The position numbers and the translations under genes are program-made. Below the pieces are notes generated by a model. It was not told the DNA's origin. It made no database searches and was given only the letters and a program-made list of their open reading frames with translations. DNA of 9,247 nt from Casp-actino8 sp041159745 (GTDB lineage: Bacteria > Actinomycetota > Acidimicrobiia > Acidimicrobiales > Ilumatobacteraceae). How positions within the stretch are numbered: the first letter of the stretch is position 1; each line of letters opens with the position of its first letter. This document shows, piece by piece, positions 1-6,620 of the stretch. The DNA lies in NCBI GenBank assembly GCA_041159745.1, contig JBEAXP010000179.1, forward strand, positions 1-9,247, read 5' to 3'.

Positions 1-40
1 TGTCCGGCCTCCGACGGGAACCCGGGTGCGTTCGGGCAGG

Positions 41-1441
41 ATGTTCACCGTGGCTCGACCTGTTCGCCTGCCGTTGCGCACTCGCGTGACCCTGCTCTTC
101 GTCCTGGTGGGCCTCGTCACCTCGCTCGCGCTCTCGCTGGTCAGTTTCCTCGTGGCTCGCAGCTACCTGCTCGAGCGCCGCGACGACGTGGTCGAGCGCC
201 AAGCGATGACGAACGCCGAACTGGTTCGGTCCCAGTTGGCCACCCGTCGTTCGGAAGCTTTCGAACTCATCGGAACCACCCGAACCGAGCAGGGCGGGTT
301 CGCGGTGCTGCATCTCGGCCGGGAGGACCTCTTCTTCTCGCAGGACCTGCGTTTCACCCAAGGCGCGTTCCCGGCCGAGATGCTGCGCACGACAATCGAT
401 GGCGTGTCGTCGTACCAGCGATTCTCACTGGGCGATGACGCGTTCATCGCCATCGGCGTCGCCATGCCGAGCGTCGACGCCGCCTATTTCGAAGCTTTCC
501 CGGTCGGCGACGAACAGCGAGCCATCACCGTCATCGGATCGGCCCTCGTGATCGGAACACTGGTCATCGGCGTCATATCCGGTCTGGTTGGCTGGGCCGT
601 GAGCCGTCGACTCTTGCGGCCACTCGTTCGTGTCACCGAGGCGGCCGGAGCGATCGCCGCCGGCGGACTCGACGTTCGACTCGAGACCGAGGACGACCCC
701 GACCTCTCCACGCTCGTCACGGCCTTCAACGACATGGCCGATGCGGTGCAGAGCCGCATCGAACGCGAGACTCGATTCGCATCCGATGTTTCGCACGAAC
801 TCCGGAGCCCGATCACCGCACTCGCCGCGGCCGTCGAGGTGCTCGATGCTCGTCGTGCCGATCTTCCCGACCGGACCCAGCAAGCCCTCGATGTCGTGTC
901 GAGCCAGGTGCGGCGGTTCGATCAGATGGTCCTCGATCTGCTCGAGTTGTCGAGACTCGATGTGGGCATCACCGATCTACATCGGGAGGACATCGATCTG
1001 GCTCAGTTCATCTCGCGTATCGCACAGCGATACGGAGCCGGGGAAGTTCTCGTCGAAGTTGCTCCCGATTGCCCCGGGATCGTCAATGCCGACAAGCGGC
1101 GGCTCGAGCGCATCGTCGCCAACCTGCTCGACAACGCGCGACTGCACGGAGGCGGCGCGACTCGCGTGACGATCGAACGATTCGCGTCGACATCGGGAGC
1201 GGCCCACGTTCGACTCGGTGTCGAGGACTCCGGACCGGGCGTGGCTCCGAGCGAGCGAGCACGAATCTTCGAACGGTTCGCGCGTGGTTCGGCCGGACGA
1301 TCGCGGGCGGGCGGAACCGGGCTCGGGTTGGCCTTGGTCGCCGAGCACGCTCGTTCGCATGGTGGCTTGGCCTGGGTCGAGGATTCACCGAGCGGCGGTG
1401 CTCGCTTCGTCGTTCAGCTTCCGGAAGGGGCACGAACGTGA
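41..1441 (+). CDS. Membrane sensor histidine kinase (HAMP, HisKA, HATPase_c), MtrB-like
   Basis: This is a two-component sensor kinase that autophosphorylates a histidine and passes phosphate to a response regulator, presumably encoded just upstream of the window. Counting residues from the alternative GTG at 26: TM1 is about 21-46, an extracytoplasmic sensor region runs 47-165, TM2 is about 167-192 and HAMP about 193-246. The HisKA H-box FASDVSHELRSP has phospho-acceptor His257. The ATPase N-box NLLDNARLHG is at 366-375, the G1 box EDSGPGV at 400-406, the F-box IFERF at 414-418 and the G2 box GTGLGL at 430-435. All catalytic boxes are intact, so it should be active. The start is uncertain: GTG 26, ATG 41 and GTG 50 are all in frame, the last having GGCAGG nine bases upstream, and the frame stays open to the window edge. 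The stop overlaps the next gene at GTGA, indicating translational coupling to a GerMN lipoprotein, as in MtrB-LpqB. The family is sure; the MtrB analogy is inference. Confidence 0.93.
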   Translation: MFTVARPVRLPLRTRVTLLFVLVGLVTSLALSLVSFLVARSYLLERRDDVVERQAMTNAELVRSQLATRRSEAFELIGTTRTEQGGFAVLHLGREDLFFSQDLRFTQGAFPAEMLRTTIDGVSSYQRFSLGDDAFIAIGVAMPSVDAAYFEAFPVGDEQRAITVIGSALVIGTLVIGVISGLVGWAVSRRLLRPLVRVTEAAGAIAAGGLDVRLETEDDPDLSTLVTAFNDMADAVQSRIERETRFASDVSHELRSPITALAAAVEVLDARRADLPDRTQQALDVVSSQVRRFDQMVLDLLELSRLDVGITDLHREDIDLAQFISRIAQRYGAGEVLVEVAPDCPGIVNADKRRLERIVANLLDNARLHGGGATRVTIERFASTSGAAHVRLGVEDSGPGVAPSERARIFERFARGSAGRSRAGGTGLGLALVAEHARSHGGLAWVEDSPSGGARFVVQLPEGART

Positions 1442-2091
1442 GTTACAAGACGAAGACGACATCCGCACTGATACTCGTGTGCGGCCTGGTCATCGGCTCG
1501 GCGTGCGGAGTCCCCGGCTCGTCGTCGAATCGACCGCTCGATCTCGACGCCGTTCCCGAAGTGTTCTCGGCCACCACGACGACGGTCGCACCGACCACGA
1601 CGTCGACCCCCGTCGCCACGAGCACCACTCCGCCGGAGTCGACATCGTCCACGGTGCCCGTGGAGGAAGTGACGATGTTCTTCGTGGCCGGCAGCCAGGT
1701 GGTGCCGATCAGCCGCCTCCTGCTCAGCCCGGCCGCTCCGCCCCAGGTCCTGGCCGCACTGGTCGAGGGGTTGCCGGAAGGCGACCTGTCGGCCGGGTTG
1801 CGCTCGGCCATTCCTGTCGGCCTCGCCACCACGGTGACGGTCGAACGCGGAAGCGCGACCGTCGATCTACCGGATTCCTTCGTGAACGGATTACCGGGCG
1901 CCGAGCAACGTCTGGCGGTCGCACAAATCGTGCTGACTCTCACACGCCGCGCCGGTATCGGCCAGGTCGTGTTCACGAGCGGCAACCAACCGCAGGCCGT
2001 CCCGCGCGGACGCGGGGATCTCACTCGACCCGGCGAGCTGGTCGCCTGTGACGACTACGCCAATCTCCTGCCGACCGGCTTCTCGTGCTGA
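1438..2091 (+). CDS. Secreted GerMN-domain lipoprotein (LpqB-like N-terminal part)
   Basis: This is a 217-residue exported lipoprotein of unknown exact role. The GTG start lies in the GTGA overlap with the kinase stop. A basic N-terminus and a hydrophobic segment (about residues 9-22) end in a permissive lipobox, IGSAC, with Cys23 as the likely lipidated residue. A low-complexity Thr/Ser/Pro/Val linker follows (about 44-76), rich in TTT and TST runs, typical of actinobacterial wall-spanning tethers. The C-terminal part (about 77-217) looks like a GerMN domain: MFFVAGSQVVP opens it, and a central stretch with VLAALVEGLP, TVTVERGSATVDLP and LAVAQIVLTLT matches the pattern of that fold. GerMN domains occur in spore-germination GerM and in LpqB, which modulates MtrB. 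The LpqB C-terminal propeller is absent, so this is a minimal form. Cys204 and the terminal Cys217 could form a disulfide. A role as accessory to the adjacent kinase is inferred from coupling. Confidence 0.85.
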   Translation: MSYKTKTTSALILVCGLVIGSACGVPGSSSNRPLDLDAVPEVFSATTTTVAPTTTSTPVATSTTPPESTSSTVPVEEVTMFFVAGSQVVPISRLLLSPAAPPQVLAALVEGLPEGDLSAGLRSAIPVGLATTVTVERGSATVDLPDSFVNGLPGAEQRLAVAQIVLTLTRRAGIGQVVFTSGNQPQAVPRGRGDLTRPGELVACDDYANLLPTGFSC

Positions 2092-2092
2092 C

Positions 2093-2962
2093 TCAGTAGC
2101 CGAGCTGCTGAACGCGATCGGGGCGGCGTTGCCAGTCCTTGTCGACTTTCACCTTGAGTTCGAGGACGATGCCCGGCGGCAGTTGACGTCGCACGCGCTC
2201 GCGCACCTTCTTCACGACCGCACCGCCCTTGCCGATGACCATGCCCTTCTGGCTCTCGCGCTCGACGATGATCTCGCAACGGACCCGCGGCCATTCCCAT
2301 TCCGTGACACGGGTGGCGATGGAGTACGGAATCTCGTCGCGCATCTCCGACAACAATTGTTCGCGCACGAGTTCGGCGACCCAATCCGGATCGGTGAGAT
2401 CGCTGATGACGTCTTCGGGGTAATACAGCGGACCCTCGGGGAGCTTCGCCGCGATGTGTTCGACGAGAGCGGCGACTCCTTCGCCCGTGCGGGCCGACAC
2501 CGGGAAGTAGGCCTCGGCGTCCAGCAGACCCGCCCGCGCCAGCTGCTCGCCCACGACGTCGCGGCTCGCCGCGTCGGTCTTGTTGACCACCACGATGGTC
2601 TTCGACAGGTCGAGACGTGACGCGACCCACTCGTCACCGGAACCGAAGGGCGCCGTGGCGTCGACGAGAAGACACACGACGTCGACGTCGGCGAGACTCT
2701 CGATGGCGGCCGCGTTGACGCGTTCACCGAGAGCGGTCACCGGTTTGTGGAGACCCGGCGTGTCGACGAACACGATCTGCAGGCCGGGACGCGTGAGAAC
2801 CCCTCGAACCTGACGACGGGTGGTCTGCGGCTTGTCGGAGACGATCGAGACCTTCCTGCCGCAGATCGCGTTCACCAAGGTGGACTTGCCCACGTTGGGT
2901 CGACCGACGAGGGTCACGAAACCCGAACGAACGCGCTGAGAACCTGACGACTGATCCGACAT
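2093..2962 (-). CDS. era: GTPase Era, 30S ribosome assembly factor
   Basis: Era is a GTPase that binds the 3' end of 16S rRNA and assists 30S maturation; it acts in the cytoplasm and at the membrane. The 289 residues from ATG 2962 fit the usual length near 300. G1 is GRPNVGKS (20-27), the switch I region has QTTRR (46-50), G3 is DTPG (67-70), G4 NKTD (127-130) and G5 SAR (156-158). The C-terminal KH domain carries the VIGKGG loop (242-247), and the protein closes with the typical ...LGY end. An in-frame extension reaches 3118 but lacks Era-like sequence and would run into the divergent gene. GTG at 2968 is a possible alternative start. A TATCGT box on this strand (2973-2978) lies ten bases before the ATG. 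The stop is one base from the convergent lipoprotein stop. In many bacteria era sits with ybeY or recO; here its neighbours differ. Confidence 0.97.
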   Translation of the reverse strand: MSDQSSGSQRVRSGFVTLVGRPNVGKSTLVNAICGRKVSIVSDKPQTTRRQVRGVLTRPGLQIVFVDTPGLHKPVTALGERVNAAAIESLADVDVVCLLVDATAPFGSGDEWVASRLDLSKTIVVVNKTDAASRDVVGEQLARAGLLDAEAYFPVSARTGEGVAALVEHIAAKLPEGPLYYPEDVISDLTDPDWVAELVREQLLSEMRDEIPYSIATRVTEWEWPRVRCEIIVERESQKGMVIGKGGAVVKKVRERVRRQLPPGIVLELKVKVDKDWQRRPDRVQQLGY

Positions 2963-2972
2963 CTCCACGACC

Positions 2973-2978
2973 ACGATA
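2973..2978 (-). promoter_or_regulatory. Possible -10 box for era
   Basis: TATCGT on the minus strand fits the TANNNT consensus of actinobacterial -10 elements and ends ten bases before ATG 2962. If transcription starts about six or seven bases downstream, the leader would be only three or four bases long. No convincing -35 hexamer is visible upstream. The 89-base gap (2963-3051) to the divergent membrane-protein gene holds nothing else I can support. Confidence 0.35.
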
Positions 2979-3051
2979 CGAGTTGGTCGCCGGGTCCGGC
3001 GCCACACCGTCGCAGTCGGCGTGGGGATCTCACGTGTGCGAAGGTGTGGGC

Positions 3052-3480
3052 ATGTCTTCGCTCGACCCCCGCAAATGGTTCGATCGGCTGCAGCCGCAAA
3101 CACTCCAGATCGCGACACTGCTTCTGTATCTCAACGGTTTCTTCGCGCTCATCGGCCTCGTCGACGAGTCCGACTGGATCGGTGCCGCCCGAGTCACCAA
3201 GGGGACTCTCGGCCTGATGGTCGGACTGGCGGTCGTGGCGGCCCACGTTCTGGGCGGCTTCCTGATGGCCAACGATCGAAGACTCGGATACTGGTTCGGC
3301 TTGGTCGCGGCTTTCTCGCCCTTCCTCCTGCGCTTCTGGGTCCTGGCCGATTTCGACGGCATCGGACTCTGGGACCGGATCTCGGGGAACAACACGCTGT
3401 CCCTCATTTTCGAGGTCGCGCTCTGCGCCCTTCTCCTGCATCCCCACAGCCGCGAACACCAGCGCGTCTGGTACCGCTGA
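3052..3480 (+). CDS. Small four-helix membrane protein, function unknown
   Basis: I do not recognise this 142-residue protein. Four hydrophobic stretches are visible: about 18-37 (IATLLLYLNGFFALIGL), 51-72 (GTLGLMVGLAVVAAHVLGGFL), 78-98 (ending in SPFLLRFWVL) and 115-130 (TLSLIFEVALCALLLH). They are joined by short loops, of which MANDRRLGYW between helices 2 and 3 is basic and likely cytoplasmic. The N-terminus (DPRKWFDRLQPQTLQ) is amphipathic and charged, and the C-terminus is His/Arg-rich. No catalytic motif is apparent. ATG 3052 was chosen because GAAGG at 3040-3044 gives a good ribosome binding site seven bases upstream. An in-frame GTG at 2983 is possible but gives a hydrophilic extension without meaning. 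The MaoC gene starts 14 bases after the stop, so the two may be cotranscribed, although MaoC also seems to have its own promoter box. Confidence 0.8.
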   Translation: MSSLDPRKWFDRLQPQTLQIATLLLYLNGFFALIGLVDESDWIGAARVTKGTLGLMVGLAVVAAHVLGGFLMANDRRLGYWFGLVAAFSPFLLRFWVLADFDGIGLWDRISGNNTLSLIFEVALCALLLHPHSREHQRVWYR

Positions 3481-3481
3481 C

Positions 3482-3487
3482 TACGAT
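3482..3487 (+). promoter_or_regulatory. Possible -10 box for a leaderless MaoC transcript
   Basis: TACGAT fits TANNNT and is followed by seven bases and then ATG 3495. That spacing places the transcription start at or next to the A of the start codon. No Shine-Dalgarno sequence lies between the upstream stop (3480) and this ATG. The box overlaps the bases just after the membrane-protein gene, so it would be an internal promoter if the two genes are also cotranscribed. Confidence 0.4.
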
Positions 3488-3494
3488 CGCCGAC

Positions 3495-3956
3495 ATGGCA
3501 CCGCGCATCATCAATGGCACTGACGAACTCAAGTCGCTCATCGGACAGCACCTCGGATACAGCGATTGGCTGGAGGTCACCCAGGAGCGCGTCAACCAGT
3601 TCGCCGACGCGACCGGCGACCACCAGTGGATTCACGTCGACCCCGAGCGCGCGAAGAAGGAAAGCCCGTTCGGCGGACCCATCGCCCACGGCTACCTCAC
3701 CTTGTCGCTCGGGCCCGTCCTCATGCCCCAGGTCGTGTTGACCACCGGCTACAAGATGGGCGTCAACTACGGCTGCAACAAAGTGCGCTTCATGTCGCCG
3801 GTGCCCGTCGGCGCCAAACTCCGCCTGGGTGTGACCCTGGTCGGCGTGGAGGACATTCCGGGCGGCATCCAATCCACCTACGCGTTCTCGTTCGAATGCG
3901 AAGGAGCTGCCAAGCCGAGTTGCGTCGCCGAAGTGATCTTCCGCTCGTACGTCTGA
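3495..3956 (+). CDS. MaoC-family (R)-specific enoyl-CoA hydratase, HtdZ/Rv0130-type
   Basis: This is a single hot-dog domain enzyme of 153 residues expected to hydrate trans-2-enoyl-CoA to (R)-3-hydroxyacyl-CoA. The MaoC hydratase signature runs from FADATGDHQWIHVDPERA, with the catalytic pair Asp42 and His47 in the GDHQWIH segment, to the helix start GPIAHGYLTLSL (61-72). The motif NYGCNKVRFMSPVPVG (91-106) and the ending with SCVAE are also typical. From memory, the pattern closely follows Mycobacterium tuberculosis Rv0130 (HtdZ), including the opening SDWLEVTQERVNQFADATGD. Rv0130 is a single-domain dimeric hydratase. The ATG has no Shine-Dalgarno; a TANNNT box seven bases upstream suggests leaderless expression. 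The stop is one base from the stop of the convergent LLM gene. The physiological substrate cannot be read from the sequence; medium or long acyl chains are the family norm. Confidence 0.93.
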   Translation: MAPRIINGTDELKSLIGQHLGYSDWLEVTQERVNQFADATGDHQWIHVDPERAKKESPFGGPIAHGYLTLSLGPVLMPQVVLTTGYKMGVNYGCNKVRFMSPVPVGAKLRLGVTLVGVEDIPGGIQSTYAFSFECEGAAKPSCVAEVIFRSYV

Positions 3957-3983
3957 GTCAGCGGAAGTTCGGAATCACTTCGG
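3928..3983. terminator. Candidate bidirectional terminator: interrupted inverted repeat across a convergent junction
   Basis: The left arm CCGAAGTGATCTTCCGCT (3928-3945) is fully complementary to AGCGGAAG (3960-3967) plus ATCACTTCGG (3974-3983), with a six-base bulge (3968-3973) and a 14-base loop. The arms are the last codons of MaoC and of the LLM gene, and the loop holds both stop codons (TGAGTCA). No T tract follows on either strand, so it is not a canonical intrinsic terminator. It could still act as a 3'-end stabilising or pausing structure. Confidence 0.4.
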
Positions 3984-4944
3984 TCGCGAACAATTCCATC
4001 GACTCGGTGTCGGGATAGTCGGCGCACCACGGGATGAACCCCTGGCAGCCGAGTGATCGGTACGCCGCGATCTTCTCGCACACCTGCTCGGGCGTGCCCA
4101 CCAGGTTCCCTGCGCGCCACGCTTCGAGGGGTTCGCCCCACAGGCTCCGCGTGCGATCGATCTCCGACTCGTTGCGACGGACGAACAACTCGGGCGACCA
4201 GGTCATCCGAATCGTGTCGACGTCGCGACCGACTTCCGCGCAATGTCGCTTCAGGGTGTCCCGTTTGCGCGCCCACTCCTCCGGATTGCCGCCGAAATTC
4301 GAGCAATCACCATGTTGCGCGACGACGCGCAGTGTCAGCTGCTCCCCGCCACCCCCGATGAGGATCGGCGGATGCGGGGTTTGCAACGGCTTCGGATCGC
4401 AGTTCGCCCGGCTCAACTCGTAGTACTTGCCCTTGTACGTGGTTTCGGCCTGGGACCACATCGCGCGGACGATCTCCACGCTCTCGCGCAGCATTCCGAT
4501 GCGGTCCTTCGGCTTGGGGAACTCGTACCCGTACGCGCGGTACTCGTTCTCGTACCAGCCGGCGCCGATACCCCACTCGAGTCGACCTCCCGAGATCACG
4601 TCCAAGGTCGAGGTGATCTTGGCCAACAAACCCGGATTGCGGTAACTGTTGCAACCCACCATCTGTCCCAAACGGATGGTGGACGTCAGTTGGCTGATGG
4701 CCGCCATGGCCGTCCAGCACTCGAAGACCGCCTCGTGCGACGGTCGCGGAACGTTGTGGAAGTGGTCGTACACCCAGATCGAGTCGAATCCGAGTCGCTC
4801 GGCCGTCTGCGCGATCTCCACCGCCTTGTTCCACTTCGCGCTCGCGCCGTCGATCGACGACAACTCCATCTTCCAACCCTGGGGCATGAAGACGCCGAAC
4901 ACGATTTCGCTGGACGGGTGGCCGGTCACGGGACGGTGGGTCAT
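3958..4944 (-). CDS. LLM-class F420-dependent oxidoreductase, Rv1855c family
   Basis: This 328-residue enzyme has the luciferase-like monooxygenase TIM-barrel fold and is expected to use coenzyme F420 for hydride transfer; the substrate is unknown. Family landmarks counted from ATG 4944 are the opening FGVFMPQGWKMEL, then FDSIWVYDHFHNVPRPSHE, STIRLGQMVGCNSYRNPGLLAK, VISGGRLEWGIGAGWYENEY, PPILIGGGGEQLTLRVVA and a C-terminal NLVGTPEQVCEKIAAYRSLG segment. These match the pattern I recall for the actinobacterial family named after Rv1855c (TIGR03560). The frame is open to 4995, but ATG 4944 is preferred: TATCGT lies six bases upstream of it, and the longer version would overlap the promoter area of the divergent acyl-CoA ligase. 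No Shine-Dalgarno is within range. The gene ends one base from MaoC. Its position among acyl-CoA genes suggests a redox role in lipid or xenobiotic catabolism, but that is only inference. Confidence 0.92.
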   Translation of the reverse strand: MTHRPVTGHPSSEIVFGVFMPQGWKMELSSIDGASAKWNKAVEIAQTAERLGFDSIWVYDHFHNVPRPSHEAVFECWTAMAAISQLTSTIRLGQMVGCNSYRNPGLLAKITSTLDVISGGRLEWGIGAGWYENEYRAYGYEFPKPKDRIGMLRESVEIVRAMWSQAETTYKGKYYELSRANCDPKPLQTPHPPILIGGGGEQLTLRVVAQHGDCSNFGGNPEEWARKRDTLKRHCAEVGRDVDTIRMTWSPELFVRRNESEIDRTRSLWGEPLEAWRAGNLVGTPEQVCEKIAAYRSLGCQGFIPWCADYPDTESMELFATEVIPNFR

Positions 4945-4950
4945 GTCGGC

Positions 4951-4956
4951 ACGATA
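4951..4956 (-). promoter_or_regulatory. Possible -10 box for a leaderless LLM oxidoreductase transcript
   Basis: TATCGT on the minus strand is followed by six bases (GCCGAC) and then ATG 4944, the spacing expected when transcription starts at the A of the start codon. The nearest purine-rich stretch on this strand (CAGGG) is upstream of the box, too far from the ATG to be a ribosome binding site. No clear -35 hexamer is seen. It lies in a 62-base divergent gap shared with the fadD promoter. Confidence 0.45.
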
Positions 4957-4970
4957 ACCCTGCACCCGTC

Positions 4971-5000
4971 TTGGCCGTGTCCCGGACGGAGTCATAGGGT
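4971..5000 (+). promoter_or_regulatory. Possible promoter of the acyl-CoA synthetase gene
   Basis: TTGGCC (4971-4976), an 18-base spacer and TAGGGT (4995-5000) form a plausible -35/-10 pair. Six bases then lead to GTG 5007, which fits leaderless transcription. The AGGG inside the -10 candidate (4996-4999) also lies seven bases from the GTG and could instead be read as a Shine-Dalgarno, so the two explanations compete here. Confidence 0.4.
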
Positions 5001-5006
5001 CGTCGC

Positions 5007-6620
5007 GTGAAGCAGTTCACCGTCGGCCAGATCCACGAAGCAATCGCCGCGACTCGTCCCGACCAGGAATGTCTGGTGTTTCGCGACCGTCGACTCACGT
5101 GGTCGCAGGTCACCGAGCGCACGCGCCGCCTCGCCAACTACCTCAACTCGCGTGGCCTGGGCGCGCACGCGGAACGCGACAGCATCGCGTCCCACGAGAG
5201 CGGTCAGGACCATCTGGCCATCTACTTGCACAACGGCAACGAATACCTCGAATCCATGCTCGGAGCGTTCAAAGGCCGGGTCGCGCCGTTCAACGTCAAC
5301 TACCGGTACGTGGCCGAGGAACTCACGTACTTGCTCACCGATTCGGCCGCCACCGCGATCGTGTATCACTCGACGTTCGCGCCGATGCTGCAGTCGGTGC
5401 GCGCCTCCCTTCCGAAGTTGCGCGTCCTGATCCAGGTTCCCGACTCGTCGAACGAACCGCTTCTGGATGGTGCGACCTGGTACGAGGACGCCCTTGCGCA
5501 GTCGAGTGACGCCGCCCCCGAACCGGCCTCCCCCGACGACCTCTACATCCTCTACACCGGCGGCACGACCGGCATGCCCAAGGGCGTGATGTGGCGCCAG
5601 GCCGATGCGCTCGTCGAGTGTTTCGGCGGCAACAAGACCGCCCAGACCGTCGAGGAGTTCATCAGCGGGCTCACCGGTCGTCGTTCCCTCATCGCGCCCC
5701 CCTTCATGCACGGGGCCGGCCATTGGGTGAGTTTCAGCACATGGAACAACGGAGGGACCGTTTTCGTCCCGACGGTCCCCGAGCGCCTCGACCCAGTCGA
5801 CATGTGGTCGACCGTCGAACGCGAACGCGTCGACTTCATGTTGATCGTGGGTGATGCGTTCGCCCGACCGCTGCTCGACGAGTTGAAACGCCACTCGTAC
5901 GACATCTCGTCCCTCACCGTCGTGTTGTCGGGCGGCGCTCCGCTGTCGAGCCACATGAAGGACGAACTCCTCGATCACCACCCGTCGCTCCTGGTGATCG
6001 ACGGCCTTGGTTCCTCGGAGGCCGGCGGTCAATTGCAGCACCTTTCCACTCACGGCGCCGCCGCCACCGGTGCGTTCCCGGTGTCGCCGGGGAACCACGT
6101 TCTGTCGGAGGATCTCACCCGTGTCCTCGAGCCGGGACACGACGGGTTGGGTTGGCTGGCCAAGAGCGGCCGTCTCGCCCTCGGGTACCTCGGCGACCCG
6201 GCCAAGACGGCGCGCACCTATCCCGTGGTCGACGGTGTTCGCTACGTGATTCCCGGCGACCGAGCGGTGCTGCGCGCCGACAACATGATCGAACTACGCG
6301 GACGCGACTCGGTCACGATCAACTCGGGTGGCGAGAAGATCTTCGCCGAGGAAGTCGAAGCCGCCATCAAGCCGCACCCGGCGGTACTGGATTGCGTGGT
6401 GGCCGGACGCCCGAGCGAACGATGGGGCAACGAGGTCGTGGCCGTGGTCGCATTGCGACCCGGTTCGAGCGCCACCGACGACGAACTGCTCGCCGAAGCC
6501 GAGCGTCACATCGCTCGCTACAAATTGCCCAAGGCCTTCGTGCGCGTCGAGTCGATCGTTCGCTCGCCGTCGGGCAAGGCCGACTATCGATGGGCCAAGG
6601 AGATCGCGGCTCGGGGCTGA
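5007..6620 (+). CDS. Fatty acyl-CoA synthetase (AMP-forming), FadD19-like
   Basis: This adenylate-forming ligase of 537 residues activates a carboxylic acid to its acyl-CoA through an acyl-AMP intermediate. The N-terminal domain has TWSQVTERTRRLANYL (31-46) and GQDHLAIYLHNGNEYLESML (66-85). The phosphate-binding loop is YTGGTTGMPKGVMWR (183-197) and the adenine-site motif is GLGSSEAG (333-340). IPGDRA (415-420) carries the ribose-binding Asp418, and the hinge and C-terminal domain start at RGRDSVTINSGGEKIFAEEV (431-450). PSGKADYRWAK (521-531) carries the catalytic Lys524. All key residues are present. YTGGTTGMPKGVMWR and the GQDHLA...GNEYLE stretch recall mycobacterial FadD19-type enzymes, which act on steroid side chains, but related ligases take ordinary fatty acids, so the substrate is open. 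The GTG start is supported by the start-proximal TAGGGT. It is divergent from the LLM gene and abuts the acyl-CoA dehydrogenase stop with no gap. Confidence 0.95.
   Translation: MKQFTVGQIHEAIAATRPDQECLVFRDRRLTWSQVTERTRRLANYLNSRGLGAHAERDSIASHESGQDHLAIYLHNGNEYLESMLGAFKGRVAPFNVNYRYVAEELTYLLTDSAATAIVYHSTFAPMLQSVRASLPKLRVLIQVPDSSNEPLLDGATWYEDALAQSSDAAPEPASPDDLYILYTGGTTGMPKGVMWRQADALVECFGGNKTAQTVEEFISGLTGRRSLIAPPFMHGAGHWVSFSTWNNGGTVFVPTVPERLDPVDMWSTVERERVDFMLIVGDAFARPLLDELKRHSYDISSLTVVLSGGAPLSSHMKDELLDHHPSLLVIDGLGSSEAGGQLQHLSTHGAAATGAFPVSPGNHVLSEDLTRVLEPGHDGLGWLAKSGRLALGYLGDPAKTARTYPVVDGVRYVIPGDRAVLRADNMIELRGRDSVTINSGGEKIFAEEVEAAIKPHPAVLDCVVAGRPSERWGNEVVAVVALRPGSSATDDELLAEAERHIARYKLPKAFVRVESIVRSPSGKADYRWAKEIAARG

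Noticed and set aside
1..89. End of a response-regulator gene upstream of the kinase
   Set aside because: One frame closes at TGA 87-89, but its translation lacks the usual VRGVGY end of OmpR-type regulators, so I cannot support it.
2076..2102. Hairpin at the lipoprotein/era junction (CGGCT ... AGCCG)
   Set aside because: Only five base pairs with a 17-base loop and no T tract; too weak to call a terminator.
2048..2620. A 190-codon plus-strand open frame overlapping the lipoprotein end and era
   Set aside because: It is antisense to the Era KH and GTPase regions and has no recognisable domain.
2963..3118. N-terminal extension of era upstream of ATG 2962
   Set aside because: The added 52 residues do not resemble Era and would overlap the divergent membrane-protein gene and its ribosome binding site.
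4243..5010. A 255-codon plus-strand open frame over the LLM gene
   Set aside because: It is antisense to a well-conserved oxidoreductase and would overlap the fadD promoter and start; it has no recognisable domain.
4992..6140. A 382-codon minus-strand open frame inside the fadD gene
   Set aside because: It is a shadow of fadD, whose adenylation motifs are intact on the plus strand; the frame has low-complexity Arg/Gly/Val content.
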